A stretch of 64,000 nucleotides of DNA, from NCBI GenBank assembly GCA_003194525.1, contig NBIV01000086.1:208624-272623 (forward strand), read 5' to 3'. This DNA is from Gracilariopsis chorda. Taxonomy: Eukaryota > Rhodophyta > Florideophyceae > Gracilariales > Gracilariaceae. Made by a program: the position numbers and the translations under genes. The notes under the pieces were generated by a model. That model was not told where the DNA came from. It made no database searches and saw only the letters and a program-made list of their open reading frames with translations. Below, piece after piece: positions 41,377 to 52,769 of the stretch (position 1 is the stretch's first letter; every line of letters starts with the position of its first letter).

Positions 41377-42636
41377 TTAATTCAAGTGGGTTGAATATAC
41401 CGTTTCGGTTTCACGAGGCTTCTGTTTCGTATCGTGTAGTGCGCGTATTGCCGTGTGGATTGCATTTCCCGTAGCGTATGACCTGAGAAGGTAATGGACT
41501 GCTTCCGAACGGCAAGTTTCTTCTCCTTCCGAGGCTCTCGAGGTTTTTTGAAGAGAATTGAACTGATCTCCAGCCATACCCGTTAGCAATTACGGTAGAG
41601 CGAGATACGCTTGGGCTTCACTCATGCAGAGTATGCCAGCCCCCTGAACGAACCTAGCAAGGAAGGCATGCACCAAAATTGGATCTTCTCCTGATAAACA
41701 ACTCGATTAAAGAGTAATATGCATGCGTTTGATGCAATCCTTAACCTTACCTGTGCCTCGTGCAGGCCGAGTACATAAGGAATCATCCAGTCGATAATAA
41801 CGATACGATAACAGTTTCCGGTAAAGCGGATTCGAAGGCTTTACTTCCTTGAGTCCAGGGTGATGTCGACCTTGCTTGCGAGAACGAATGAATCCCTGAG
41901 TAGTATAAGTCGCCCTCAACTTCGTCGCACGGTAATTTCTGCGTTTGTAATCGGAACTCGATGATTCCGATGAGGAATACACTGAGCGGCGATCAGAGTG
42001 AGAATCTGGCGAGCCCAAATCAAGGTAGTGAACATCCTTTTTGGGTTTAAGAGCCTGTCGTTTGTTCGAGCGCCGAATTGAAACAGTACGTGTAGAGACG
42101 ACCTCGTTTTCCGCTTCCACGGGCGCTTCCGTATTTATACGGATGGTCCCTTCCAACGTATTCAAACGAACGGGCACACGTTCCAATGCCAACTGACCGT
42201 CATTGACAAACTTGTTATACTCCTTGACAAAGGTACCTAGGGCACCCATACATTCCAAAAGTGAGTTCATCTCTCTACGTAAGAGTCGGATATCTCTTGA
42301 GACACCCCAAACTTGAGCAATTTCAACTTTTTGACGAAGTACTTTTCCCACTTCGAGGAGAGACACATGAGCCACCTTATAGATGTGGATCATCGACTCC
42401 AGTCGAGCACACGCAGCTGAGTCGATGCGAGAGTAAGCCGCAGACGGCATTTCGACCACTGGGGGTGGTACCGCCTGGGTTATAGTCTGTGAAGCAGATG
42501 AAACCGAAAGCGTTTCGACCAACTTAATTGTTGTCCAAACGTTTCGGAACCGATATCCGCGGCGCAGTGCACCCTGCGGGGGTATACCAACTGCATTGGT
42601 AGAATCAGACCGAGAATGAGGGGCCATTGGCGGCAT
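41377..42636 (-). pseudogene. Ty3/gypsy gag, N-terminal and central parts
   Basis: A 309-codon frame (42636-41707) begins MPPMAPHSRSDSTN; it has a central helical part (DIRLLRREMNSLLECMGALG) and a Ser/Arg/Tyr-rich region (SVYSSSESSSSDYKRRNYRA). A second piece (41589-41377) reads YATGNAIHTAIRALHDTKQK, typical of a Gag capsid end. Position, 180 nt inside the 5' LTR and upstream of the zinc knuckle, identifies it as gag; sequence alone would not. Confidence 0.65.
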
Positions 42637-42813
42637 ACAGCATGCCAGTCAACTGAGCGTTTGGAACTTCAGTGAGCTCGAATCTTAGGTTTCCAAAGAA
42701 CTGGGGCAACACAAAGATCTTGATACATTCTTCCAAAGAACTGGAACAGCACATAAATGCACAAAGTGATCAAACCAATTATAGGCGAACCAATTCTAGG
42801 TCGGGATAACACT

Positions 42814-43758
42814 TATGGAGCAATATCTTTAGGTGAGAAAACCTCCCAACGAGTTTGCAGCTTGGTTCTCTTGTGAGGTAGGCGCAGCGACAAGGCCCTG
42901 CGTACCACACGTGGTTCGGCTTTGAAACCGAGATGGCTTCCGGCTATACTGACGGAGGTGATACAGAGAATTGAGCTACCAGCTGGTCAAAGTAATGCAA
43001 AGGACCGTGTGAGCTGTGTTCTGGTCCACCGAGACTCCAGAAAGGGAAAAGGGAAAAAGGGGAGAAACAAAAAAGGAGAGTACAACCCGGCGGGTCGCGT
43101 GGAAAGCCGAAAGAGACCCAGCGGTCGGGGGTGTTGCTTGTTCAGGCAGCACGGCAAAACGCAATACTGAGTTGAACGGCTATCTGTTCCCACAATACAA
43201 AGTAACCAAAACGGTAAAAACAGTGAACATTAGGCGAACCCACTAGTAAGACAGATCAGCGGTCCTTGGTGATACAGCGCAGATGAGTATAACGAGACGG
43301 AACGCGGTGAAACCACAGCAGAAGTTGGTCATCTCACGCAGGGGATAAACTCAGAGCCGAGTCACAGCTTGTCTTTACTTCAGGCTGATATGGCAAGGCC
43401 GTCCTCTGTAAAGTACTATTGGGTCACAATAAACTAAGAATACTACTATTGTAGTGTGCCACAATTGTGGTCTACCCTCTTGCGGCACTTGGTGGCACTG
43501 CAGGCCACGGCGCAACACGACATGTGTGAATCATGCCAAACATGAATAATATCCGTACGCTTGCCACGCGTCCATCTGTTCCAGATACCACAGAAATCAC
43601 CCACGAAGGATCCAAAAATACTATTTAAAACTCATATCGAATTTAATCTAGTATTTCTGAGGGTCCACTCATACCTGAATTGAACTGATGTCACGTCGGT
43701 ATTGAATCATTCATGATCCATCTCACCTATAGGGTATATGCACACGAATTGCTCTACA
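42814..43758 (-). repeat. 5' LTR of the Ty3/gypsy element
   Basis: 945 bp, tatggagcaat to attgctctaca on the plus strand; the expected TG at the start has mutated to TA. Gag begins about 180 nt inside it, leaving room for a primer-binding site, but no convincing tRNA-complementary TGG-type site could be read. Confidence 0.85.
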
Positions 43759-45972
43759 ATTCATTGTAAATATGAGGTTTACTCTAAGTTTTCAACGTTC
43801 TTCATTATATACGGCGTTCGCCTTACCTCGAAGTCTTTATCAGCTGAGTCTAAATATTATAGTAGTTTTTGTTGACTACTTTATAAATTTATATGTGAAA
43901 AATACCGTTCATTTATAGCATTTTTAACGATTATAATCCATCTATTTTCACACAGGTTACGGCACCATTGTTTTATTTAATAATTTAACGTTGATATTAG
44001 AAAATATATTTCAAAAGATTGAATGAACAGTCGTAGATATTCTCGGCCAGACGATATTTAACTAGCTATTATTAGCAATATATTATGAATCTCAAGATTA
44101 CTTATCATTTCTTTTAGTCAAATACTGAGATGCCTAACTCTTTTCTGTTGTTTTCGTAACGAACTGGCTCTATCTGACATGTCGATTATATTATTGACAA
44201 TGTACTAAATTGCTTGAAGTATTTGAACACATTGCTTTGGATAAAGTGGTTTCCATCTTAAGTCTGAAACTGTTTGGGCCTCTACGTATTTGGTTTCCCT
44301 ACACACTTTGGTAATACAGTAGACTAGTTAAGAACAACCCGCAAAAACTCATTTAAACTCTATATAATAGAAGCATCTTTCCTATGGACCATTTCAACAT
44401 GCTATGCTACACTATAGCAACTTTGCAAGCGTCTATTCAGAAAAAAAGTAGATCATTGCCAGATATAATTTACAAAACGAGGTGACCAATCCATTTTTGA
44501 GCTCTTAAAGAATTGTTTTACGAAGGTTCCGGATCTGGCACATTACACCAAGCGTTGCAAAAATTTTAAATAAAATCACAGCGCTTCCCACCTCTATACA
44601 GGACGTTCAGTCACATTGAGCTTTTAAGTTTTTTGAGCTTAATATAATTACAGTGTTGTATTTTCGTTTTGTATTGAACGTGACAAGATACCTATAATAA
44701 TTTGAACTCATATGCTTTAAATGAAACCACATACCGGTAAACGATGTTCTTGTATTCCTGTCAGAACTAATTAAGTTTACGCTTTGTACAATAGAAGCAC
44801 TAAAATCTTCTTTTTACTTCCATTTTCATGTCTTTGAACAATTGTGAAGCATATTACTGTCTACAAATTGACAAAGTAGTTTATAGAGTTCTATTTTGCA
44901 TGGAAGGTTTTGTTAACGACTGTGCTGCTTTATTCCCATGAGTTCGAGCATTGAAATTTTTGGCGTACGAGACAGTTTCAATGGTCGGACTTTACATAGG
45001 TTGATTTGGAATAAGCTAACTATATATTGTAGAAATAATCATCAATTTTTGTATCTGAACAATCTTGCCACGCTGTAACTATGGTGGTGGTTTTGGTGGT
45101 GTACTCTTACGTTTTAATATGTATTTGTATATAATGAATAGAAATACATTATCGCTTGTATATTGGTTCATAATCCGGGAATACAAGGCAGTTACTTTGT
45201 GACAGCGCAAACCTATAGGATATGAGGTGAAATAAAGATAATATGCATGCAACACATAAAAGCGCAGGGTATGCAAACAAATCATGTGCCCGTAACGCCA
45301 TAATAGAATGTTGTGCTTGTACAGCAACGCGCTTCGCGGTACTTGCGGATATATCTGCTAATAAATCCCTCACCAGAAGTCACCAACTGGCAATTGTGTT
45401 TGAGAAGGAAATCCCTAATGTGGTGGGTTTGGCACGATTAGTACTGTAGTAATAGGATACTGTTAACACCAGTACGGATAACACACCTGTACGAGTGCAG
45501 GCGACCCTTCTCAAGAATACTGTGCAATTATTTATTTATTTAGTTCTTTACGGGAAAGGGCTAAACTACACGACATAGATAGTGTAGGCGAGTCAGCGCG
45601 CATTTGCACCAATAAAAAAGAGAGAATCAGCGGGCACGTGCCACGGCGAGCTGCGCAAGTGCCAGTGCCACTTCAGATCTTACTGTAGCCAATAATACGC
45701 CCCTATTTTGGATTTCAACCAGTAGATGCGCAGAGTCAGAGCATTCCCTCTATCCCTGCTCTCTCCGGCAGCCAAGTCAGCACAACGTAAATGAGATGTA
45801 GATGCAGTCGATGTTACCGCGCGGCGTCGTCAAAATGTGTGGGAATGACAGATACGTCAGGTACTACGTCCTCCTTCACATCTTCGACGACCCTTTCAAA
45901 GACTGCTGACTCTCTCTACGTCCCAATCTCCTTCCCTGACTGCTCTCGTGTACTGTTCTATTGCTTTGAGCA
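43759..45972. other. AT-rich, no supported gene; possible MULE 5' flank
   Basis: Bases 43760-45100 are strongly AT-rich without open frames of note. From 45500 composition rises toward the MULE ORF and a 5' terminal inverted repeat would be expected here, but the 3' end of that element is missing, so no partner can be matched. Confidence 0.4.
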
Positions 45973-48900
45973 ATGAAGCAAAAAAAAGCGTCTGATTACG
46001 TAGATATTCTCCCAGAACATGAACTTTATGAAACCTTTACGTCGTTCTGGGAGAATCTTGAAAATCGTACGCAAATGCGCATCAGTGATAGCTCTGCGAG
46101 TTCTCAAGTCCTTTTTGCGGTTGTGAAGGACCAGGTAGCCAGAAACCCGATCGCAGAAGGCAAAGAAACATCACCGGTTTCTTTGGGACACAGTTCAAAA
46201 CCTGATTGGGAAATGTGTAGCGATTTGATCTCAACAGCTGTTTTAAACATGGTACCTTCTGTTGGTGTGGCTTTTGCCTCATGTTCTATTGGAGTGATGC
46301 TGACAAGACTATGGAAGTCATTCAAGGGGAAGAAGGGAAACATACCGGAAGACGATTTGGAAGTGTTCAAGAAGTGGTTTACCTTTAAAGGTAATGGTGA
46401 TACAGAGATAAACGCCGTTGTAGTCCCATGGAACATGTCTAACAGCCATTGGGGTGTTTTGGTAGGGAAGAAAATTGTCAATGCGGCGCGAGGAACGCAA
46501 CGATGGACGGTCTGGTTTGGAGACAGTCTTGGAATGTCTGTTGATCGAAGGATACTGAAACCGTTCTCTTTCTTAATTCCCTTTTGCCTCACAGGAGATG
46601 AAGCGCTATGTGCGGTGATATCGGAGCGGAACTACATGCTACAGGTAAAAGGTTTTAAGCGACAAAAGGACTTGCACAGCTGTAGTTGCTATGTTGTTTC
46701 CCTTTTCACCATGTTCAGTGCGGACCACGGCTGTATCCCAAAGCGAACCTACGCCTCTAGGTACAGCCGAGCATTGACTGAGAGGATTCGATGGATGTCC
46801 ATTAGAATCCGGATTCTACACATACTCACGGCGAAGGAGTTCTTTCAAACCGACATTGTTACTGAAACAATGGTCGTACGGCTCTGGTCAGAGCATCGTT
46901 TAGAACTCCTTCGCATGAGGAAGGAAGGTAAGCAACGGCAGCGTACGAAACGAAGCGTGGAGCGGAGCATTGGGATGCAGACTGGAAAGGAAGAAGCTGG
47001 AAATGAAGAGGGAACGTATGTGAATACAGTTCTGGGAGAACGAAAAGCAGGAGAAGGAAAGGTCGTGGATGTTTTCAACGACCCCTGTAGAGAGACGAAT
47101 CTTCAGCCAATGCCGTTGGGTACGCGCGACTCTGAGGCGCGTGCTATACGGAAAAGCCAGCGAAAAAATCGTGTTCATGAGCTGAACCAAAATTCTGTTC
47201 AGAGCAGTGGGATGTGTCTACCCCTGAAGATTTGCATGAAGCAACGAGTGCAGTTTTCTGATTCTGCTCCGGTTGTAGCGGACATTGTGAACACATTGAT
47301 TGAGATATGTGTATCAAAGCGCTCCGAGGTGGTGCAAAAAGCGCTAGATGAGAAAACTGGAAGAAGTTCTGAAGTAGGTGGAGTATCAGGTGTAGAAGAG
47401 GAGCAGAAAAGGATTCAGAATGGAGAAGGTAGTGATATAGACATGGGAATTGACGGACATTCCCCAGCAAAGACGATCAGTCGGACACAGGCACAGGTAG
47501 ATGTTGAAGCTGAAGAAGGAGCGAAGGATATCGCGGCGTCTTGCGAGCTGAAGGCAGAAACTGAAAAACATATTGAAGAGAAGAAGCAGGCTTCTGAGAA
47601 TGGTGGTCAAGCTCAAGAGCTCAATGAAGAGCTGGCAGCCTGTTCTGACGCTCAGATACAGGAGAAGCCGCACATGGAGCTACCATCAATGACTATGTGT
47701 GAAGGACGCACTACGAAGACCGGGTCATGCACTGAGGTTCAGGCAGACGTCCAAAAGACATTTGAAAACAATGGAAGGCGTTTATGGGTTTATGTGAAAC
47801 TTCAGGACGGTGGTGAATGTAAGACAGAACTTGCGATGTCAAACGAGAGGCTTGTCTCAGCTCTGAAAGGTTTAAAGGAGGTCTTTGACATCCCTGTCCT
47901 GGTTGCCTACACTGCTAAGAACTTTGGATACCTCTATGGTGTACAATACTTCTCAGTGTTGCAGACGAGGAAGTCTAGGTCGTCATCGCTGCTCACCTGA
48001 AAATTACGGTGTCTGCGGCACAAGTCGCAGTGCCCTTCCAACATTCGGGCAAAGTTCTATCCCATGGCGAGATGTTGGGTACTTGAACAGGACTTGATAC
48101 ACAGGCATACTCCCCAACAACTTCCATGCCCCGATGATGTTGTAAGAAGGAGGTTTGAGGGCATAAGCTCATGTTTAGCGTCCCGTCTACAAGAATGGGA
48201 AGAGCACATACGGAAAAATGGAGAATATGTACGTCTGTCATGCATATTTCGAACCATACCGCCCTTCCAGGGAGCCGAGTTCTACAACAGCTCATCATGC
48301 TACCTCCTAGAGCATTCACATGGTCCATTATCTCAAAGCGATGCAGAAACAGGAAGCGAAGACGATATGGCGTATGGCGATTCCAGAGGGGCTGAGGACT
48401 TTTATCCCTTCTATTGCATGATGCATAGCACGAAATGCCCTGAGAGGGGAGGTGTTTTTGATGGCCGTGCTTCGCAAAGAGGAGTTCACGAACCCAAACC
48501 CGAGCTTTGTAAGCAACACTCCTCGGTTTCACAGGAAGGAGGTAGGCCGGTTTCCAATCTACCGAAGAGGCCGCAGCAAGGACCTATCTCAGGGGAAAGC
48601 ATCAGGAAAGGTGGCGTAAACGATGTAAAATGCTCGGATGGACTTGTGGATAATGCGTCTAACGTCGAGAGTGGCGTAAGAGGCGATTTTGGCATTAGCT
48701 CTTTTGAAGCTGACCCCCCTGCTGCTTCTCCGAACTCCTTAACACAAACAGTGGACGCAAAATGCGAGCGTGCACGCCACAGCGCTGTGGGCGCCGAGTT
48801 AGGCTCAAAAATGAGTGAGGAGAGTGAAACTCTGAACGCAAACGTTGCATATGCGCAGTAGGTCTCAGATGAGCAATCCGTTGAAGAAGAGTAGGCGTTG

Positions 48901-49134
48901 CTCATTGATCGATTCTTAGATGACAAAGAGGTGGTTCCTTCATGCTTCTTCGAAGACTCTGATGGTGGCATCCTGAATGAAGAAAAATCAGAATCAAAGG
49001 AGAAAGATGGCCTTGCAGATAAGGACGAAAAGTACTGGACAGAGGAGATGGTGATAAAGAACTGGGCAGGGAATCAGTACAGAACGCGATACCGAATGAG
49101 AGAATTGAGGAGTGTTTTAAAGCAGCTGTCTTAG
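45973..49134 (+). pseudogene. Ulp1/C48-like cysteine protease ORF of the MULE
   Basis: Open for 675 codons to a TGA at 47998, then the same frame continues (48001-48858 and, past two TAGs, to 49134). The protease domain lies in residues 140-250: NSHWGVLVGKK with H159, VWFGDSLGM with D184, and QKDLHSCSCYVVSLF with Q231 and C237, the His-Asp-Gln-Cys set of Ulp1/SENP enzymes, which remove SUMO or similar modifiers. The rest is acidic, Lys/Glu-rich and low-complexity. The TGA context (LLT-stop-KLRCLRHK) would read Arg if CGA. Its role in transposition is unknown for the whole class. Confidence 0.8.
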
Positions 49135-50199
49135 CCTATCTGGAAACCCTTCCTCTCGATGCTCCTGGTGTCACGGTTCTGAAGGAAGTTCAATTTATCG
49201 CGGACTGCTTCGGGTACAGCTTATTCGTAAGGACTTCTTTATACTTTGGAGAACGAAAGCGATCTCCGGATAAGGCAAAGTTTCCGAAGAGTCGTGGTGC
49301 TGAATGTGGGAATAGGAGGGTGCTGAAAAGGGAATTTTGAATTGCGATCAATACAATAAGAAGATGAGGCGATGCCTCTTCTCGATAACGATTAAGACGG
49401 AAGATTATGGGCAGGAGGAAGATGGTGGAATGATCTACGTGGCTAATTTAAATGGTTGTAAACATGGACATGGTCCCTCTGGGAGCTTTGGTATTAGACA
49501 TCTCAAGCCGCAGATGCGTTCTGAAGCGATACATATGACGAACGATTTGCATATGAGCTTTAGAGATACGATACGATACCTGGAAGACAAGTACAATCAA
49601 AAGATAAATCTGGTGTCGGCGAGGAAGAAGTTGAGGTATGCTTCCTCCACAAGCAATCCCCGCGATTTGGAATGTGTAAGGTTGTGTGACCTGCTCTTTT
49701 CGTTGAGCCAGGAGAATGCAGGGAATAAGGGATTCTTCGCTGTGGATGATTCGGGTAGGATGAAGTACGCTTGTTGGTCGTTTCGAGAGTGGATGGAAGA
49801 CTACCAGAAGTTTGGCATTGTTCCGGGGGTATCCATTGATTGTAAAGCCATAGCCAATAGATACGGTTTCCCTCTGGTCACCGTTAATGGAAGAGCCAAT
49901 GATGGTCATGTGTTGACCTTCTTCATGGGGTACATGTGCTCCGAAACAGAAGAGGACTTCGTACGATTTCTGTCCTACTTCAAGTCTATAGTGGCGGTCT
50001 CACCGGCGATGGTAGTGATGGACCAGAACACTGCCTGTATAAATGCAGCTGACAAGGTGTTCAATTCGTCCTATATAAGCCTCGACGAATGGCATCTGAA
50101 CGAGAATCAGAAGAAGAATGTGGCCAATTGGTGTAGAAAGATTGGTAAAATGGAGTGGATGCACGATATGAAGAAAAACCTGTTCAACTTCAGAAAGTC
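49105..50199 (+). pseudogene. MULE transposase, C-terminally truncated
   Basis: An upstream part (KAAVLAYLETLPLDAPGVTV, about 49110-49335) is one frame away from the main 294-codon frame (49337-50221). That frame has a Cys/His zinc-type region (MRRCLFSITIK, NGCKHGHGP) and the MULE catalytic core: D168 in VSIDCKAIANRYGFPLVTVN, D229 in AMVVMDQNTACINAADK and the following DEWHLNENQKKNV. The third acidic residue should lie beyond residue 280, but the frame runs into duplicated Helitron DNA at 50200, so the last codons (ARYLVR) are foreign. Inactive as it stands. Confidence 0.85.
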
Positions 50200-51577
50200 G
50201 GCACGATATCTCGTACGTTGATATCTTGAATGAACGCACGAAAATTGGCACGCGCATAGTGAGAGGGATCCAAGGAAGGCGGACCGGTACCCCACAGAAA
50301 GCTGTAGCGCGTGTTATTCTGGTTCTGCGTGGGCAGAGCGAGAGCTGCGTTGCCCTCAAGTCTGAGAAAGGAGGGACTGCCTGCCGTCACATACGACATG
50401 TCCATGAACGCTTGCGTCGTCGCGAAGAGCATATTCAAGTTGAGGAAATGGCTGTTGAAGGCTCTCAGGCTATAAAGATTGCGAACCAACTCACTGCTAT
50501 GCCTTCTGCAGAACGTGACGCCCCATCTTGACATTCTTTTCATTCCAGAGCACACTCCAGTGACCTCTGTTCCAAGAAAAACACAACCACAATACATGCA
50601 GCTATGAATTTTCAATGTCCAGTCCGCGTACGGGCAGGAGGAGAGCGTGTGTGAGTGTTCGCCGCATCTTCTGCATCGCCTTTGACCTGCAGTGGGAAGC
50701 GTCTCAAACTCCGGCACGCTTGCATGGATGGCCGTATCATTCCTCGCTTGAGCTGCCACGGAATCCCAAGCGTAGTACACGCGATAGAGTCCTCGATCAG
50801 GACGCCCAGCACAGTGCATGACCATCGTATCAAGCTGTCGCTGTGGTTGAGGCTGCGGCTGGTGTGTTGTAGCCGGTGTGATTTCATCCGCTTCCACCTC
50901 CATCGGAATGGACATCTGTTGTTCTTCCTGTTCAGCTTGTGGCAACGCAGGCTGCGGCGGCGGGTGTGAGGGAGCTGGGGTGATCTCATCCTCTTCCACT
51001 TCCATCGGGACTGGCATCTGCTCTTCCTCTTGTTCAGCTTGTGGCAGAGCAGGGTGCTGTGGTGGCGGTGGCTGTGAGGGAGCAGGGATGATCTCATCCT
51101 CTTCCACTTCCATCGCAACAGGCATCTGTTCTGAGGCATCGTTGGGAGAGGGGGAGGCATCGGAGGCGGTGGAATGTGACTTGGAAGGCCTCTCACAAAC
51201 TCCAGAAATCCAGGAATTGGGCACGATGTTGGTAGATCTGTGGCAACTGACCCACTGGCTCCAGTGGCGCTTTTGCTAGCTGCTGCTGCAACCGAAGTAG
51301 GTGCAGGAGTAATTTCGTGTTCTTCAACCGCTGTAACAATAGGTCCTTGAACGTGGGCTCCGCTCTCATTTACTCCCAACTCATCTGGAGCTGGAGGAGC
51401 TGGTGCTCTTCGGGGTCTTCCAGCTCCTGCCCGTGCTCCACCACTGCCGACGCGACGACCACCAGCGTTTTGCCTTGAACCCCCTGAGTTCAACCTGGCA
51501 CCTCCAGAATTGTCTCTGGCACCTCCCGAGTTAGATCGGATGCCACCAGTGGTCAGACGTCGCCCTCCTCTCGTCAT
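50200..51577 (-). pseudogene. Helitron A ORF1, second copy, truncated
   Basis: Starts MTRGGRRLTTGGIRSNSGG at 51577 and has the same frameshift near 51.15 kb as the first copy. The second frame (51224-50190) carries the MPVPMEVEEDEITPAPS repeats and the Cys block (RRCRRCGEHSHTLSSC). It is cut at residues equivalent to NVRDIVPKF, where the duplication starts. Confidence 0.75.
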
Positions 51578-52491
51578 TTCAATGTGCCAAAGAAAAGAAA
51601 AAAACAATTCTATGTTTTTAAACTATTAAAGAATTTGCCAGAGTTCCAGAATAATGCCCAATAAAACACAAAGTTGAAAGTGAAAAAATGGTTGCACTTT
51701 GTTGCGTTGCACCCACCAGGCCTAGTAGCATGCAGCAATTAAAAGACATTGCTGCAAGGCTTATGTTTACCCGATGCAGTCGTGCGCAGCACAGGGACTC
51801 TCGAAATACTCCTGTTGGATTATAACGGGCGGAGTGAGCCCAGCCCGTTTTCAAGCCGTTTGATGTTTAACCCGTGTCCGGTTGTAAGGATTGGTCTGCC
51901 TTACTCACACACCGAAGTGTGCTTTCCGGCCGCAAGAGGTACGACATGGCGGCCGCCCCGGACCCTGCACAGCAAGCTGGTATTAGGTCTGGTAAACCCT
52001 CAGACTTCCTGATCGTCGTCAAACGACCAGTATACCACAGGGGAGCACCTGACCTTTCCCAGATCCGTGGTACTTAGTGGGTTACTATTGTGGCGACCTG
52101 CACACGAGCTCGGCCTTGCCTACGTCCCAGGCCAGCAACCAGTGCCCACAGTAGCAAAAGGTTACGACACTGCGCTATTGGCCAAGCCTGAATGGGATGG
52201 AAAATAGTGGTTAGGGTCAGCAAGCGAGGTGCATTTGGCACTGCGCCAGTGTAGTATATACCTCTGTTGCAGGCATGTCTGCAATGAAACTTCAGTATAC
52301 ACTGCACAGGTGCAGTGCAATTTTCCACGTGTTGGAATGAACCGCTGGGTTTTTGCTGCTGAGTGGCTGGCACTACAATTTGATTGTATTGCAAGCCATT
52401 CAGCAGCCATTGCACAGTCAACATGCAGCAGCAGCAGCTATTTAACCGAACGCTTTGCTGCTGCTGCTGCTGCTAAAGTTTTTAGATGGTA
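51578..52491 (-). other. Helitron A 5' leader, second copy
   Basis: Near-identical to 18168-19080, including the gctgctgctgctgctgct run next to the palindrome. Confidence 0.6.
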
Positions 52492-52569
52492 GGGAGGCGT
52501 TGCGCCAAATGGGCGTTTTGCATGCGCAAACGGGGGCGTGCAAAGCGAATTTGTGGCGCAACGCCTCCC
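52492..52569. repeat. Shared Helitron terminal palindrome, second copy
   Basis: Arms gggaggcgttgcgcca (52492-52507) and tggcgcaacgcctccc (52554-52569), identical to 19081-19158. Confidence 0.85.
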
Positions 52570-52578
52570 GTCAGTCAA

Positions 52579-52625
52579 CAACACCCCCCTCATACATGAG
52601 CAAATCATTAAGAGGGGGGGTGTTG
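52579..52625 (-). repeat. Helitron B 3'-end hairpin, second copy
   Basis: Arms caacacccccctc and gaggggggg-tgttg; one base longer in the C run than the first copy. Confidence 0.65.
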
Positions 52626-52769
52626 AGACAAGAGGAAGCGACCTTCGGCCGCGATGCGCGCTGCGATGGAGGAGTGATAAACAGCGGTGAGAAGAAAAAA
52701 AGGGTGGAGAAAGCAAAGGCAGAAAAGCAAGTAGTTTAATTCAATGAATGAAAAGCGCAAGAAATATGA

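Larger units (their letters stand above)
32112..43758 (-). mobile_element. Degenerate Ty3/gypsy LTR retrotransposon (11.6 kb)
   Basis: Two direct LTRs (32112-33054 and 42814-43758) enclose gag, protease, RT, RNase H and integrase in that order on the minus strand, the Ty3/gypsy order with integrase last. A polypurine tract lies just inside the left (3') LTR. The LTRs have diverged visibly by substitutions and small indels. The flanks (gttta on the left, attca on the right) show no target duplication. An unrelated plus-strand decayed coding region fills 33.1-36.3 kb. Every gene carries stops or frameshifts and the RT active site is ruined. Confidence 0.85.
45973..50199 (+). mobile_element. Mutator-like element with Ulp1-type protease, 3' truncated
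   Basis: Two coding blocks on the plus strand: a Ulp1-like protease ORF and a MULE transposase. The element stops abruptly at the left edge of the second 13.8-kb duplication copy, before the third catalytic residue. Ulp1-domain MULEs are known in plants (Kaonashi type); this combination fits that class. Confidence 0.8.
50200..52569 (-). mobile_element. Helitron A, second copy, truncated to its 5' part
   Basis: Contains most of ORF1, the leader and the palindrome, but not the last part of ORF1 or any of RepHel, which would lie to the left of the breakpoint. Confidence 0.9.
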
